From contig JAFKKQ010000132.1 in the NCBI GenBank assembly GCA_017304505.1, positions 3,408 through 19,595 on the forward strand: 16,188 nucleotides of DNA, read 5' to 3'. Positions within the stretch are counted from its first letter, which is position 1; each line of letters opens with the position of its first letter. Shown here one piece after another: positions 6,688 through 15,283 of the stretch. Position numbers and translations under genes: made by a program. The notes below the pieces were generated by a model. That model was not told the origin of the DNA and did no database searches. It was given only the letters and a program-made list of their open reading frames with translations. The stretch comes from Hyphomicrobiales bacterium (GTDB lineage: Bacteria > Pseudomonadota > Alphaproteobacteria > Rhizobiales > Xanthobacteraceae).

Positions 6688-8745
6688 CTATCCGCTGGCT
6701 GCAGGCGCTTCTGGCGGCGCCGATTGCATCCGTTGTTTTATCAGGACCACGATGGCAACCGCCAAGCCAAATGTCGCGGTGTATTCGATATCGTGCCCGA
6801 TGATGACCTCCATTAGACTTTCGATCAAGCTTGGGAACACCAACAGCAGGCCGGCCAAGATCAGCAGCGCACGTTCACCGATCGTTGTTCTTCGCAGCGC
6901 CCAGCCCTGCGCGGCGGCAGCCAGCGCACCGAGCCCCAGCGCCGTTTTGGTCGTGATTTCGACAACATCGACCCACGAGCCTCCCTTCGGAACATGAAGC
7001 AACAAGCCGAGCCCCTGCGGATCGAGCACGAACACAAACGGCACCAGGAATGCCGGCAGCGTGTATTTCCAGGCCTGCAGCGTAGTCTTATAAGGGTCTC
7101 CGCCGGTGATGGCAGCCGCTGCAAACGGCGACAGCGCGGTTGGCGGCGAAACCTCCGATAGCACCGCGTAATAGAAGATAAACATGTGTGCTGCGATGGC
7201 CGGAACGCCGAGCTTGGTCAACGCCGGCGCCGCGATGACCGCGCAGATGATGTAAGACGCCGTCACCGGCACCGCGAGGCCGATGATCCAGACGATCAAT
7301 GCGGTATAGAGCGCGGTGAGCAGCAGACTGCCCCCGGCGTAATCGATGACGATCGACGAGAACTTCAAGCCGAGTCCCGTCAGCGTCACCACGCCGACGA
7401 TGATGCCGGCGGTGGCGCAGGTCGTGGCGGCGGTCAGCACGCCGGTCGAGCCGTCGGACAACGTCTTGACCAGGCGCTTGGGCGTGAGCGCGGTCTCGCG
7501 CGTGAGGAAACTCAAGCCGAACGTCAGAACGGTGGACCAGAACACCGAAAGCGTCGGCGAGTAACCCCACAGCATGAAAACGATGATCGAGATCAGCGAC
7601 AGGAAGTGGAAGCCGTATCGCGTGGTGAGCTGCCACAGCGACAGCGATTGGCTGGTATCGACCGTCTGCGCGCTGAACCGCTTGGCGTCGAGTTCGACCA
7701 TGAACAGCAGTGACAAGTAATAGAGCAGCGTCGGGATGGTCGCCATCCAGATCACGTCCAGATAGCTGATCTTCAGGAACTCCGCGATCAGGAACGCCGC
7801 CGCGCCCAGCACCGGCGGAGAAATGATGGCGCCGAGCCCGCCGGCCGCGAGCAGCCCGCCGGCGGCATTCTTCTCGAAACCCGCGCGTTCCATCATCGGA
7901 TAGGCCACGGCACCGATAGTCACCGTGGTGGCGACCCCGGAGCCCGATGGGCCGCCGAGCAGGAACGACGACAGCACCACCGTGCGGCCGGCGCTGTTGG
8001 CCTTGTTGCCCATCAGCGCCATCGAAAAATCGATGAAGAACTTGCCCGCGCCGGAGTGTTGCAGGAACGCGCCGTAGATCGTGAACAAGATGATGAGCGA
8101 CGACGACACGTCGACCGGCACGCCGAAGATGCCTTCGAGCGTGATGAAAAGCTGGCCGACGATCTGACCGACATCGAAGCCGCGGTGCGTCCACGGCTGC
8201 GGCAGATACGGGCCGAAATAGGCATAGGCGAGGAACCCAACGGAGATCACCGGCACGATCAGGCCGGTGGTGCGTCGAGTCGCTTCCAGCAGCAGCACGA
8301 TGAAGATGATTCCGAGCGTCGTGTCCAACGTGGTCGGCATGGTGGCGCGATCGGTGAAATCGTCGCCGCCCTCGATGGCGTAGATCAGGATGGCGGCGCT
8401 GACGATTCCGAACAGCACATCCCACCAGCGGATGCGATTGCGAAACCGCATCGCCATCGGAAACAACAGGAAGCTCAGCACCAGCACAAAGGCGACGTGC
8501 GCATAGCGCAGCGGCTGCGTCGGAATGATCGGCGCGTCCGTGAACGGCCAGGCGCCGGCCACGGCCGCGTAAAGATGGAACAGCGACATCGTTACCGCCA
8601 CGGTGGTCGTGGCGGTGCCGGCGAAGCCGGACAATCGATTGAACGCGCCCTCGTCGGCCTCGATGAACTCTTCGGCCTTTTTCAGCGCATCTTGCGAAAC
8701 ACCGGGCGGCAAAGCCGCCGCGGCCAATGGCTTCTCCTCGGTCAT
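6688..8745 (-). CDS. TRAP transporter fused permease (4TM/12TM, DctQM type)
   Basis: Inner-membrane permease in which the small (DctQ-like) and large (DctM-like) TRAP subunits are joined, the form that pairs with TAXI binding proteins. The N-terminal 45 residues are soluble and acidic. About four to five helices follow (residues 45-190), then the DctM domain to about residue 560 with GGPSGSGVATTVTIGAVAYP, GGLLAAGGLGAIISPPVLGAAAF and SEVSPPTALSPFAAAAITGG. Extra helices form the C-terminus, ending in a polar tail (QRMQSAPPEAPAASG). The length of 685 residues fits the family. The start MTEEKPLA has a very purine-rich but close ribosome site (AGGGGGG, 2 bases before the ATG); no better Met lies near. 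It is the first gene of a three-gene operon and its leader holds the hairpins at 8786-8820 and 8833-8851. Confidence 0.95.
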   Translation of the reverse strand: MTEEKPLAAAALPPGVSQDALKKAEEFIEADEGAFNRLSGFAGTATTTVAVTMSLFHLYAAVAGAWPFTDAPIIPTQPLRYAHVAFVLVLSFLLFPMAMRFRNRIRWWDVLFGIVSAAILIYAIEGGDDFTDRATMPTTLDTTLGIIFIVLLLEATRRTTGLIVPVISVGFLAYAYFGPYLPQPWTHRGFDVGQIVGQLFITLEGIFGVPVDVSSSLIILFTIYGAFLQHSGAGKFFIDFSMALMGNKANSAGRTVVLSSFLLGGPSGSGVATTVTIGAVAYPMMERAGFEKNAAGGLLAAGGLGAIISPPVLGAAAFLIAEFLKISYLDVIWMATIPTLLYYLSLLFMVELDAKRFSAQTVDTSQSLSLWQLTTRYGFHFLSLISIIVFMLWGYSPTLSVFWSTVLTFGLSFLTRETALTPKRLVKTLSDGSTGVLTAATTCATAGIIVGVVTLTGLGLKFSSIVIDYAGGSLLLTALYTALIVWIIGLAVPVTASYIICAVIAAPALTKLGVPAIAAHMFIFYYAVLSEVSPPTALSPFAAAAITGGDPYKTTLQAWKYTLPAFLVPFVFVLDPQGLGLLLHVPKGGSWVDVVEITTKTALGLGALAAAAQGWALRRTTIGERALLILAGLLLVFPSLIESLMEVIIGHDIEYTATFGLAVAIVVLIKQRMQSAPPEAPAASG

Positions 8746-8785
8746 TACCCCCCTGCGTCGCCCTGTTGACCGGCGTTCCGCGAAG

Positions 8786-8820
8786 TCTCCCCTGCTTCAC
8801 CGTACCACATGCGGGGGAGA
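8786..8820 (-). promoter_or_regulatory. Leader hairpin upstream of the TRAP operon
   Basis: TCTCCCC (8786-8792) and GGGGAGA (8814-8820) are perfect inverted arms, with two further pairs after one mismatch on the minus strand. It lies 41 to 75 bases upstream of the TRAP permease ATG, so it may fold in the mRNA leader. No T-tract follows. I cannot identify it as a known riboswitch. Confidence 0.35.
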
Positions 8821-8832
8821 GTGGAAGAACCC

Positions 8833-8851
8833 CCCAGGCGAGCCACCTGGG
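8833..8851 (-). promoter_or_regulatory. Second hairpin between hydrolase gene and TRAP operon
   Basis: CCCAGG (8833-8838) and CCTGGG (8846-8851) enclose a 7-base loop. On the minus strand it is followed by GGGTTCTTCC, a poor T-tract, so it might end transcription of the upstream hydrolase gene only inefficiently or be part of the TRAP leader. The 225-bp spacer 8746-8970 also has a short inverted repeat, GTATC-AAC-GATAC (8946-8958), and no gene that I can support. Confidence 0.35.
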
Positions 8852-8970
8852 ACGAGAGCAGACTCGATTGTTTGCCGCTATTTGCAACCCAGCCGATCGA
8901 GTTCCGCGCGCGTGTTCCGAGCACAACCGGCGCCGGACCCGTTGAGTATCAACGATACGTTATCCAGTCT

Positions 8971-9831
8971 TCAACGGCCGAGGAAGTCGACAAGCTTTGA
9001 GACAACCCGAACTCGCGCTTCGTCGATCAGCCAATGGCCTGCGCCTCTGACGATCACGCCTTCGACGTGCTCGGCCACAAGCTTGCCCTGGTCGATCAGA
9101 AACTGGCCCGATGCCTTTTCTCCGGTCAGGACCAGCATCGGCATCTTCAACTTGGTCCTGGCGAAACTCGCGAAATCCTTGGCATCCCGGTCGAAGGCGC
9201 GGAACACCTCGAAACCCGCACGCATCGCGCCCGGCTTGGCATAAGCCTTCGTGTAGAAGCGGCGATCAGCCTCGGAGACGGATTTCTTGGAGTTGGCCGC
9301 AAAATCATTCCAGAAGTGCTCGAAGTAGATGCGCTCGCGGCCTTTGACGAGCTTCAGCGGCGTCTCGCCATAAAAATTAAAGTGCCATTTGTCGCGCAGC
9401 AGGAAAATGCCTTCGGTGTTTCCGATGCCTGGCAAGAAGGCATCCATCAGCGCAATCTTCTCCACCTCGCCACGCCATTGCGCCGCATAAGCATAAGCAA
9501 CCATCAGCCCAATATCGTGACCACAGAGGCGAATCTGCTTGTGACCCAGCGAAGCCGCGAGCGCGTGGATGTCCTGCGCCATCGCCTTCTTGTCGTAGCC
9601 GCCCGGCGGTTTGGCGGATTGGCCGAAGCCACGCAGGTCCGGTGCAATCACCGTGCGGGTTTCGGCCAACTTGCCGATCAAGGGCCGCCACATGTGGCTG
9701 TTCTGTGCGTAACCGTGCAACAGGAACACAGGCTCGCCTTGGCCCGCGATCAGATAATGCACTCTGACGCCGTTGACCTTGGCGAAGCGGCTTTTGATTG
9801 CGGCATTCCCGGATCGAACTGATTTTCCCAC
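8971..9831 (-). CDS. Alpha/beta hydrolase with Asp nucleophile (epoxide hydrolase / dehalogenase-like)
   Basis: Cytosolic alpha/beta-fold hydrolase; the substrate is unknown. Oxyanion-hole HGYAQNSHMW is at residues 39-48 and DLRGFGQS at 65-72. The nucleophile elbow CGHDIG gives Asp106, and GAGHWLIDE near the end gives the base His266. An Asp nucleophile and the cap-domain pattern AYAKPGAMRAGFEVFRAF are typical of the epoxide hydrolase and haloalkane/haloacetate dehalogenase branch, not of serine esterases. The open frame extends upstream into ppdK, but that part is a low-complexity shadow. I place the start at the GTG at 9831 (286 residues), after the purine-rich GGGGGAAAAGG; there is no in-frame ATG near the conserved start. 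It follows ppdK by 43 bases on the same strand and is probably co-transcribed. The acid residue of the triad is not obvious. Confidence 0.82.
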   Translation of the reverse strand: MGKSVRSGNAAIKSRFAKVNGVRVHYLIAGQGEPVFLLHGYAQNSHMWRPLIGKLAETRTVIAPDLRGFGQSAKPPGGYDKKAMAQDIHALAASLGHKQIRLCGHDIGLMVAYAYAAQWRGEVEKIALMDAFLPGIGNTEGIFLLRDKWHFNFYGETPLKLVKGRERIYFEHFWNDFAANSKKSVSEADRRFYTKAYAKPGAMRAGFEVFRAFDRDAKDFASFARTKLKMPMLVLTGEKASGQFLIDQGKLVAEHVEGVIVRGAGHWLIDEARVRVVSKLVDFLGR

Positions 9832-9874
9832 AACCTTTTCCCCCGTGATCCGCCGTCCTCTTGGCCGAAGGTCG

Positions 9875-12676
9875 TTATGCTTCGCCAGCAGCCTTTTTAT
9901 CCAATGCCGCCTGCGCCGCGGCGAGCCGCGCGATCGGCACGCGGAACGGCGAGCACGACACATAGTCCAACCCGACCTGATGACAGAACGCCACCGACGC
10001 CGGATCGCCGCCGTGCTCGCCGCAGATGCCGACCTTGAGCTTGCTGCGCACCTTGCGGCCGCGCTCGACACCGATGCGCACCAGCGCACCGACGCCCTCC
10101 TGGTCGATGGAGACAAACGGATCGCCCGGCAGGATGCCACGCGCGGTGTAGATGCCAAGGAAGCTTGCGGCGTCGTCGCGGCTGATGCCGAACGTCGTCT
10201 GCGTCAGGTCGTTGGTGCCGAATGAGAAGAATTCCGCGCTTTCGGCAATCTGATCCGCGAGCAGCGCCGCGCGTGGCAACTCGATCATGGTGCCGACCTG
10301 ATAGTCGAGCTTCGCGCCGGTTTCCTTCTGCACCGCCTGCGCCATCGCATCGATACGCTCCTTGACAATATCGAGCTCGGCCTTGGTGGCGATCAGCGGC
10401 ACCATCACTTCGGGCTTCACCGGCTTGCCGGTGCGCTTGCCGGCTTCGACCGCGGCCTCGAAGATGGCCCGCGCCTGCATCTCCGCGATCTCGGGATACG
10501 CGATGGCGATGCGGCAGCCGCGGAAACCCAACATCGGGTTGAACTCGGCCAATTCCTTGGCGCGGTGTTCGAGTTTCTTCGGATCGGCACCCATCGCCGC
10601 CGCAACCTCTGCGATGTCCTCTTCGCCGTGCGGCAGGAACTCATGCAGCGGCGGATCGAGCAGCCGGATGGTGACCGGCAATCCCTTCATGATCTCGAAC
10701 AGCTCGACGAAGTCGCCGCGCTGCATCGGCAGAAGCTTGGCGATGGCGGCACGGCGCGTGCGCTCATCGTCGGCCAGGATCATTTCGCGCACCGCCTGGA
10801 TGCGCGCCTCGTCGAAGAACATGTGCTCGGTGCGGCAGAGCCCAATGCCCTGCGCGCCGAACTTCACCGCAAGCCGCGCGTCGACAGGCGTATCGGCATT
10901 GGCGCGCACGCCGAGCTTTCGCACCTTGTCGGCCCAGCCCATCAGCGTGCCGAACTCGCCGGACAATTCTGGCTCGATCATCGGCACCTTGCCCGCCAGC
11001 ACTTGGCCGATCGAGCCGTCGATGGTGATGAGGTCGCCGCGCTTGAGCACGGTGTTGCCGACCTGCAAGGTCTGCGCGTTGTAATCGACCCGGAGCGAGC
11101 CGGCGCCGGAGACGCAGGGCTTGCCCATGCCGCGCGCCACCACGGCGGCGTGCGAGGTCATGCCGCCGCGCGTGGTCAGGATGCCCTCGGCGGCGTGCAT
11201 ACCGTGGATGTCCTCCGGCGATGTCTCCACCCGCACCAGGATGACCTTGCGACCCTCGGCCTTCAGCTGCGCCGCCTCGTCCGAGGTGAATACGATCTCG
11301 CCGGACGCAGCGCCGGGCGACGCCGGCAGGCCGGTCGCGATCACGTTGCGCTCGGCCTTCGGGTCGATGGTGGGATGCAGAAGCTGGTCGAGCGAGGCCG
11401 GCTCGATGCGCGCCACCGCCTCCTCGCGCGTGATGCGCTTCTCGTTGGCAAGCTCGACAGCGATGCGGAGCGCGGCCTTCGCGGTTCGCTTGCCGTTGCG
11501 CGTCTGCAGCATCCACAGCTTGCCCTGCTCGACCGTGAACTCCATGTCCTGCATGTCACGGTAATGCTTCTCCAACGTGCCGTATATGCGCGTCAGTTCC
11601 TTGAACGCCTCCGGCATCGCCTTCTCCATCGAAGGCTTGTCGGAGCCGCTTTCCTTGCGCGCCGCTTCGGTGATCTCCTGCGGCGTACGGATGCCGGCGA
11701 CCACATCCTCGCCCTGGGCGTTGATAAGGAATTCGCCGTAAAGCCGCTTCTCGCCGGTCGAGGGATTGCGGGTGAAGGCCACGCCGGTCGCCGACGTGTC
11801 GCCCATATTGCCGAACACCATCGCCTGCACGTTCACCGCGGTGCCCCAGCTTTCGGGAATGCTGTGCAGGCGGCGATAGGTGATGGCACGCTGGTTCATC
11901 CACGAACCGAACACCGCGCCGATGGCGCCCCACAATTGCGCATGCGGGTCCTGCGGGAACGGCTCGCCATGCTCCTCCTCCACACGCTCCTTGTAGCGCG
12001 CGACCACTTCGATCCAGTCGTCGGCCGACAACTCCGTATCGAGAGTCATCGCCCCGCGCGACTTGTGATCCTCAAGGATGTCCTCGAAATTGTGGTGCTC
12101 GATGCCGAGCACGACGTTGGAATACATCTGGATGAAGCGGCGGTAGGAATCGTAGGCAAAGCGCCGGTCGCCGGATTGCTTCGCCAGGGCCTCCACGGTT
12201 TCGTCGTTGAGGCCGAGGTTGAGCACCGTATCCATCATGCCCGGCATCGACGCGCGCGCGCCGGAGCGCACCGACACCAGAAGCGGATTACCGGGGTCGC
12301 CGAACTTGCGGCCGGTGATGCGCGCGATATGCGCGAGCCCGGCATCGACCTGCTTCTGCAGGTCCTTCGGGTAGCTGTTGCCGTTGGCGTAATAGTGTGT
12401 GCAGACGGCGGTGGTGATGGTGAAGCCCGGCGGCACCGGCAGGCCCAGATTCGCCATCTCCGCAAGGCCCGCGCCCTTGCCGCCAAGAAGATCGCGCATG
12501 TTGGCGCGGCCCTCGGCCTTGCCGCCGCCGAAGGCGTACACCCAACGACCCGGCTTGATGCTCGGCTTGACGCTTGGTCTGACGCCGCGTTTTGCCGTCG
12601 CCCGCGCGGCCTTGCGCGGCGTCTTGCGGGAGGTTTGTTTGGCCTTCGGCTTCTTTGGGGAGGAACGGCGTGCCAT
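9875..12676 (-). CDS. ppdK: Pyruvate, phosphate dikinase PpdK
   Basis: Converts ATP, phosphate and pyruvate reversibly to AMP, pyrophosphate and PEP in the cytosol (EC 2.7.9.1), at the gluconeogenesis/PEP node. An N-terminal ATP-grasp nucleotide-binding region starts at [12 protein letters not shown] and [21 protein letters not shown]. The mobile phosphohistidine domain has [19 protein letters not shown] (His509). The C-terminal PEP/pyruvate barrel has [36 protein letters not shown] and ICGEHGGDP (Cys885, the likely acid/base). At 933 residues it exceeds the usual 875 to 900 because of about 43 Lys/Arg/Ala/Pro-rich N-terminal residues. A TTG just before the ATG extends the frame by one codon, but GAGG is 6 bases from the ATG at 12676, which I prefer. 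It is upstream of the hydrolase gene and downstream of glyS, on the same strand. Confidence 0.96.
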   Translation of the reverse strand: MARRSSPKKPKAKQTSRKTPRKAARATAKRGVRPSVKPSIKPGRWVYAFGGGKAEGRANMRDLLGGKGAGLAEMANLGLPVPPGFTITTAVCTHYYANGNSYPKDLQKQVDAGLAHIARITGRKFGDPGNPLLVSVRSGARASMPGMMDTVLNLGLNDETVEALAKQSGDRRFAYDSYRRFIQMYSNVVLGIEHHNFEDILEDHKSRGAMTLDTELSADDWIEVVARYKERVEEEHGEPFPQDPHAQLWGAIGAVFGSWMNQRAITYRRLHSIPESWGTAVNVQAMVFGNMGDTSATGVAFTRNPSTGEKRLYGEFLINAQGEDVVAGIRTPQEITEAARKESGSDKPSMEKAMPEAFKELTRIYGTLEKHYRDMQDMEFTVEQGKLWMLQTRNGKRTAKAALRIAVELANEKRITREEAVARIEPASLDQLLHPTIDPKAERNVIATGLPASPGAASGEIVFTSDEAAQLKAEGRKVILVRVETSPEDIHGMHAAEGILTTRGGMTSHAAVVARGMGKPCVSGAGSLRVDYNAQTLQVGNTVLKRGDLITIDGSIGQVLAGKVPMIEPELSGEFGTLMGWADKVRKLGVRANADTPVDARLAVKFGAQGIGLCRTEHMFFDEARIQAVREMILADDERTRRAAIAKLLPMQRGDFVELFEIMKGLPVTIRLLDPPLHEFLPHGEEDIAEVAAAMGADPKKLEHRAKELAEFNPMLGFRGCRIAIAYPEIAEMQARAIFEAAVEAGKRTGKPVKPEVMVPLIATKAELDIVKERIDAMAQAVQKETGAKLDYQVGTMIELPRAALLADQIAESAEFFSFGTNDLTQTTFGISRDDAASFLGIYTARGILPGDPFVSIDQEGVGALVRIGVERGRKVRSKLKVGICGEHGGDPASVAFCHQVGLDYVSCSPFRVPIARLAAAQAALDKKAAGEA

Positions 12677-12743
12677 CAAGAGCCTCGCTGTCTCAATAAG
12701 GGTGACTTGTGATCCTTCCCCGACGCTTCCTCAATTGGCTTTT

Positions 12744-12749
12744 CTTATA
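12744..12749 (-). promoter_or_regulatory. ppdK: Possible -10 box for ppdK
   Basis: On the minus strand TATAAG (complement of 12744-12749, in the context GGGCATTATAAGAAAA) resembles a -10 element, 68 bases before the ppdK ATG. No convincing -35 hexamer is found at 16 to 18 bases, so this is tentative. It would make ppdK separately transcribed from glyS. Confidence 0.3.
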
Positions 12750-12873
12750 ATGCCCGTGAGTTTCCACGGCCCGACGCGACGACTGCCCGGTATTTCACCG
12801 AAGATTGCTGGAATATCCCGCCGCTCCCTTCAGCGCCGAACCCGCTGGACCGCCCGCCGTCGCCGCGGATGAT

Positions 12874-12890
12874 CGCCGCAGAACGCGGCG
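12874..12890 (-). terminator. GC hairpin downstream of glyS, weak terminator candidate
   Basis: CGCCGC (12874-12879) and GCGGCG (12885-12890) form a perfect 6-bp stem with a 5-base loop, 47 to 64 bases after the glyS stop. No T-tract follows on the minus strand, so intrinsic termination is doubtful. The 261-bp glyS-ppdK spacer (12677-12937) otherwise shows only the -10-like box at 12744 and no gene that I can support. Confidence 0.25.
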
Positions 12891-12937
12891 TGCGCAATGC
12901 CCCGCAGCATGTCCTACCTCTTTCGAGCTGGGGACCG

Positions 12938-15283
12938 TCAACCCTCGATCTTGGAGAAATCCGCCACCGAACGGGTGGCCTCGCGGATCTCGTTAAGCAG
13001 CCGCAGGCGGTTGGCACGCAACTTGGCATCGTCAACGTTGACCGTCACCTTGTCGAAGAACGCATCCACATGCGGACGAAGCTTGGACATCGCGCTCATG
13101 GCGGCGGCGAAGTCCTCCTGCGCCACGGCGGCGGATGCCTCCTCTTTGGCAACGCCGATGGCGCGCGCCAGTTCCTTTTCTTCGTCCTGGCTGTAGATGC
13201 CGGCATCCGGCGCGCCGGTGTAGGACGTGCCGTCCTTCTTTTCCTCGATGCGCAGGATGTTCGCCGCGCGCTTGGTGCCGGCGAGGAGGTTCTTACCGTC
13301 GTCGGTGTCGAGGAATTTGCCGAGCGCCTCGATGCGGCGGACGATCAGCACCAGATCGTCCTGGCCTTCGAGCGCGAACACCGCATCGACCAGATCGTGC
13401 CGTGCACCCTGCTCGCGAAGCTGGACCTTGAGACGGTCGGCGAAGAAGGAGAGGATATTGTCGATTGTTGCAAACGGATCGCGAAAGCCAAGCCGAGCAC
13501 TGTCCCAAAAATCACCTGCACGTTCGAAGCCGTCTACACCTTGCTCGTCGCCAAAGGTAAACGCAATCTGCGTATAGGGTTCTGTTAGCCGAAATTGCTC
13601 TAGAGCGTTCGGCGAACGTACGTGGACAAATTCACGCCCCTTAACCAGATGACTATTTCCATCTGACTCGGCCGTTTCGTCGTCACTCTCATCCGAGACA
13701 AGGAGGACTGATCTATATTGATTGTCCCACTCCTTAATAAAATTCCAAATACATGACTCAAACAAATCTGTGAGAGACATGCGAACTTTATTGTCCAGAA
13801 TCAACCTTATTGCACCAATCGTCGCGCGCCTGAGAGCATACGGATCTTTCGAGCCAGTCGGGACTTCACCCATCCAAAAAAACATTGTCGTGATGTCGAT
13901 CTTGTCGGCGAGCGCCACCGCGACCGACACCGGATCGGCGGGAACGAGATCGTCCGGCCCCTTCGGCTTGTAGTGATCCTCGCAGGCATGGGCGACCGCT
14001 TCGTCCTCGCCCTGCGCCTCGGCGTAGTAGCGTCCCATCAAGCCCTGCAGTTCGGGAAACTCGCCGACCGCTTCCGTCAGAAGGTCCGCCTTGCAAAGCT
14101 GCGCCGCGCGTTCGGCCTTCGACGTATCGGCACCGACGATGGGCGCGAGATGGCCCGCCAGCGCCACGATGCGCGCGATACGCTCCGCCTGCGTGCCGAG
14201 CTTCTCGTGAAACACGATCTGCTCGAACTTCGGCAGCCGGTCTTCCAGGCGCGTCTTGAGGTCCGTCTCGTAGAAGAACTTGGCGTCGGAGAGCCGCGCG
14301 CGGATCACGCGCTCGTTGCCGGCAACGATGGCCCCGCCGCCGTCGCTCGCCTCGATGTTCGCGACCAGAATGAACTTGTTGGCGAGCTTGCCCGTATTCG
14401 GGTCGCGCACCACGAAACATTTCTGGTTGTTGCGGATGGTGGCGCGGATCAACTCCTCGGGGATGGCGAGGAAGGCCGCGTCGAACGAGCCCATCAACGG
14501 CACCGGCCACTCGACCAGTCCCGCGACCTCCGCAAGCAAGCCTTCGTCCTCGACCAGCTCCAACCCTTGCGCGAACGCCAGTGTCTTCGCGTCCGTGAGG
14601 ATCATCTGCGCGCGGCGCGCGGGATCGACCACGACCTTGGCCTTCTCGAGCTTGGCCACGTAATCGTCGAGGCGACGCACCTTGATCGCTTGCGGCGCCA
14701 TGAAGCGGTGGCCATAGGTGGTGTCGCCCGCGGCAATGCCGCCGACCTCGAAGCGCACCACGTCCGGGTCTTCCGTCTCCGGGCCGAACATCGCAACGAT
14801 GGAATGCAGCGGCCGCACCCAGTTCAGCGCGCCGGGCCTGGCCGATGCCTCGCCCCAGCGCATCGACTTCGGCCAGGGAAACGCCTTCGCCACCTCGGGC
14901 ACGATCTCGGCGATCACCTCGATGGCCGGGCGGCCGGCGCGCTCGATCACCGCGACGTAGAAGTCGCCCTTCTTCGGATCGCGCTCGATCTTGGCCTGTT
15001 CGACCGACGCAAGACCGGTCGCCTTGAGAAAGCCGGCGATGGCTTTCTCGTTGGCATCGACGCGCGGGCCTTTGCGCTCCTCCTTCACGTCAGGCTGGCG
15101 CGCCGGAAGACCTGCGATGGAAAGCGCAAGCCGACGCGGCGTCGCGAACGCCGTCGCGCCTTCGTAGACGAGCCCCGCGTTCACCAGCTTATCGGCGACG
15201 AGCTTCTTCAAATCCTCCGCCGCCCGCGCCTGCATGCGCGCGGGAATTTCCTCGGAGAAAAACTCGAGCAGGAGATCGGGCAT
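12938..15283 (-). CDS. glyS: Glycyl-tRNA synthetase beta subunit GlyS, with an inserted stretch
   Basis: Beta subunit of the bacterial alpha2beta2 glycyl-tRNA synthetase (EC 6.1.1.14); it binds tRNA-Gly and is needed for charging. It begins [18 protein letters not shown], the normal family start, and ends with the anticodon-binding region [19 protein letters not shown] and VADFSKIEG. The HD-like middle contains [20 protein letters not shown] and [17 protein letters not shown]. The frame is open upstream of the chosen ATG, but that part lies inside glyQ. GGGGGGAGGGG precedes the ATG, and the start overlaps the glyQ stop by one base (TGATG), so translation is probably coupled. The product of 781 residues is about 80 longer than common GlyS proteins. 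The extra length lies between residues 502 and 607, in low-GC DNA. The conserved parts on both sides are intact, so the enzyme is probably functional. Confidence 0.95.
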   Translation of the reverse strand: MPDLLLEFFSEEIPARMQARAAEDLKKLVADKLVNAGLVYEGATAFATPRRLALSIAGLPARQPDVKEERKGPRVDANEKAIAGFLKATGLASVEQAKIERDPKKGDFYVAVIERAGRPAIEVIAEIVPEVAKAFPWPKSMRWGEASARPGALNWVRPLHSIVAMFGPETEDPDVVRFEVGGIAAGDTTYGHRFMAPQAIKVRRLDDYVAKLEKAKVVVDPARRAQMILTDAKTLAFAQGLELVEDEGLLAEVAGLVEWPVPLMGSFDAAFLAIPEELIRATIRNNQKCFVVRDPNTGKLANKFILVANIEASDGGGAIVAGNERVIRARLSDAKFFYETDLKTRLEDRLPKFEQIVFHEKLGTQAERIARIVALAGHLAPIVGADTSKAERAAQLCKADLLTEAVGEFPELQGLMGRYYAEAQGEDEAVAHACEDHYKPKGPDDLVPADPVSVAVALADKIDITTMFFWMGEVPTGSKDPYALRRATIGAIRLILDNKVRMSLTDLFESCIWNFIKEWDNQYRSVLLVSDESDDETAESDGNSHLVKGREFVHVRSPNALEQFRLTEPYTQIAFTFGDEQGVDGFERAGDFWDSARLGFRDPFATIDNILSFFADRLKVQLREQGARHDLVDAVFALEGQDDLVLIVRRIEALGKFLDTDDGKNLLAGTKRAANILRIEEKKDGTSYTGAPDAGIYSQDEEKELARAIGVAKEEASAAVAQEDFAAAMSAMSKLRPHVDAFFDKVTVNVDDAKLRANRLRLLNEIREATRSVADFSKIEG
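13466..13780 (-). other. Low-GC in-frame insert within glyS
   Basis: Between residue 502 (MSLTDLF) and residue 607 ([13 protein letters not shown]) GlyS has about 105 residues, where E. coli GlyS has roughly 25 to 30 between matching segments. By hand count bases 13681-13800 contain 47 G or C in 120 (39%), whereas the rest of glyS is clearly GC-rich. The encoded stretch is acidic and low in alanine ([27 protein letters not shown]), unlike its alanine-rich surroundings. There is no stop or frameshift. It contains a perfect GCTCTAGAGC palindrome at 13597-13606. The exact edges are uncertain by some tens of bases. Confidence 0.7.

Noticed and set aside
7088..8926. A 612-codon minus-strand frame overlapping the TRAP permease in another frame
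   Set aside because: Arg/His-rich low-complexity product without motifs; the alternative frame has all TRAP signatures.
8949..8959. Exact 11-bp TCAACGATACG shared with 5149-5159, possibly a common regulator site
   Set aside because: Only two copies, different distances from the nearest start codons and no shared flanks; chance is a fair explanation.
9832..10158. N-terminal extension of the hydrolase frame into ppdK
   Set aside because: The extension is Arg/Ser-rich with no alpha/beta hydrolase similarity and lies inside the ppdK coding region; the start was placed at 9831.
10565..12712. A 715-codon open frame on the plus strand opposite ppdK
   Set aside because: It lies fully antisense to a clear PpdK. 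Its product is His/Arg/Ala-rich with no known motif, as expected from the opposite strand of a GC-rich gene.
13722..13973. A plus-strand 83-codon frame across the low-GC part of glyS as a separate small gene
   Set aside because: No ribosome site or homology that I recognise, and the glyS frame runs unbroken through the same DNA.
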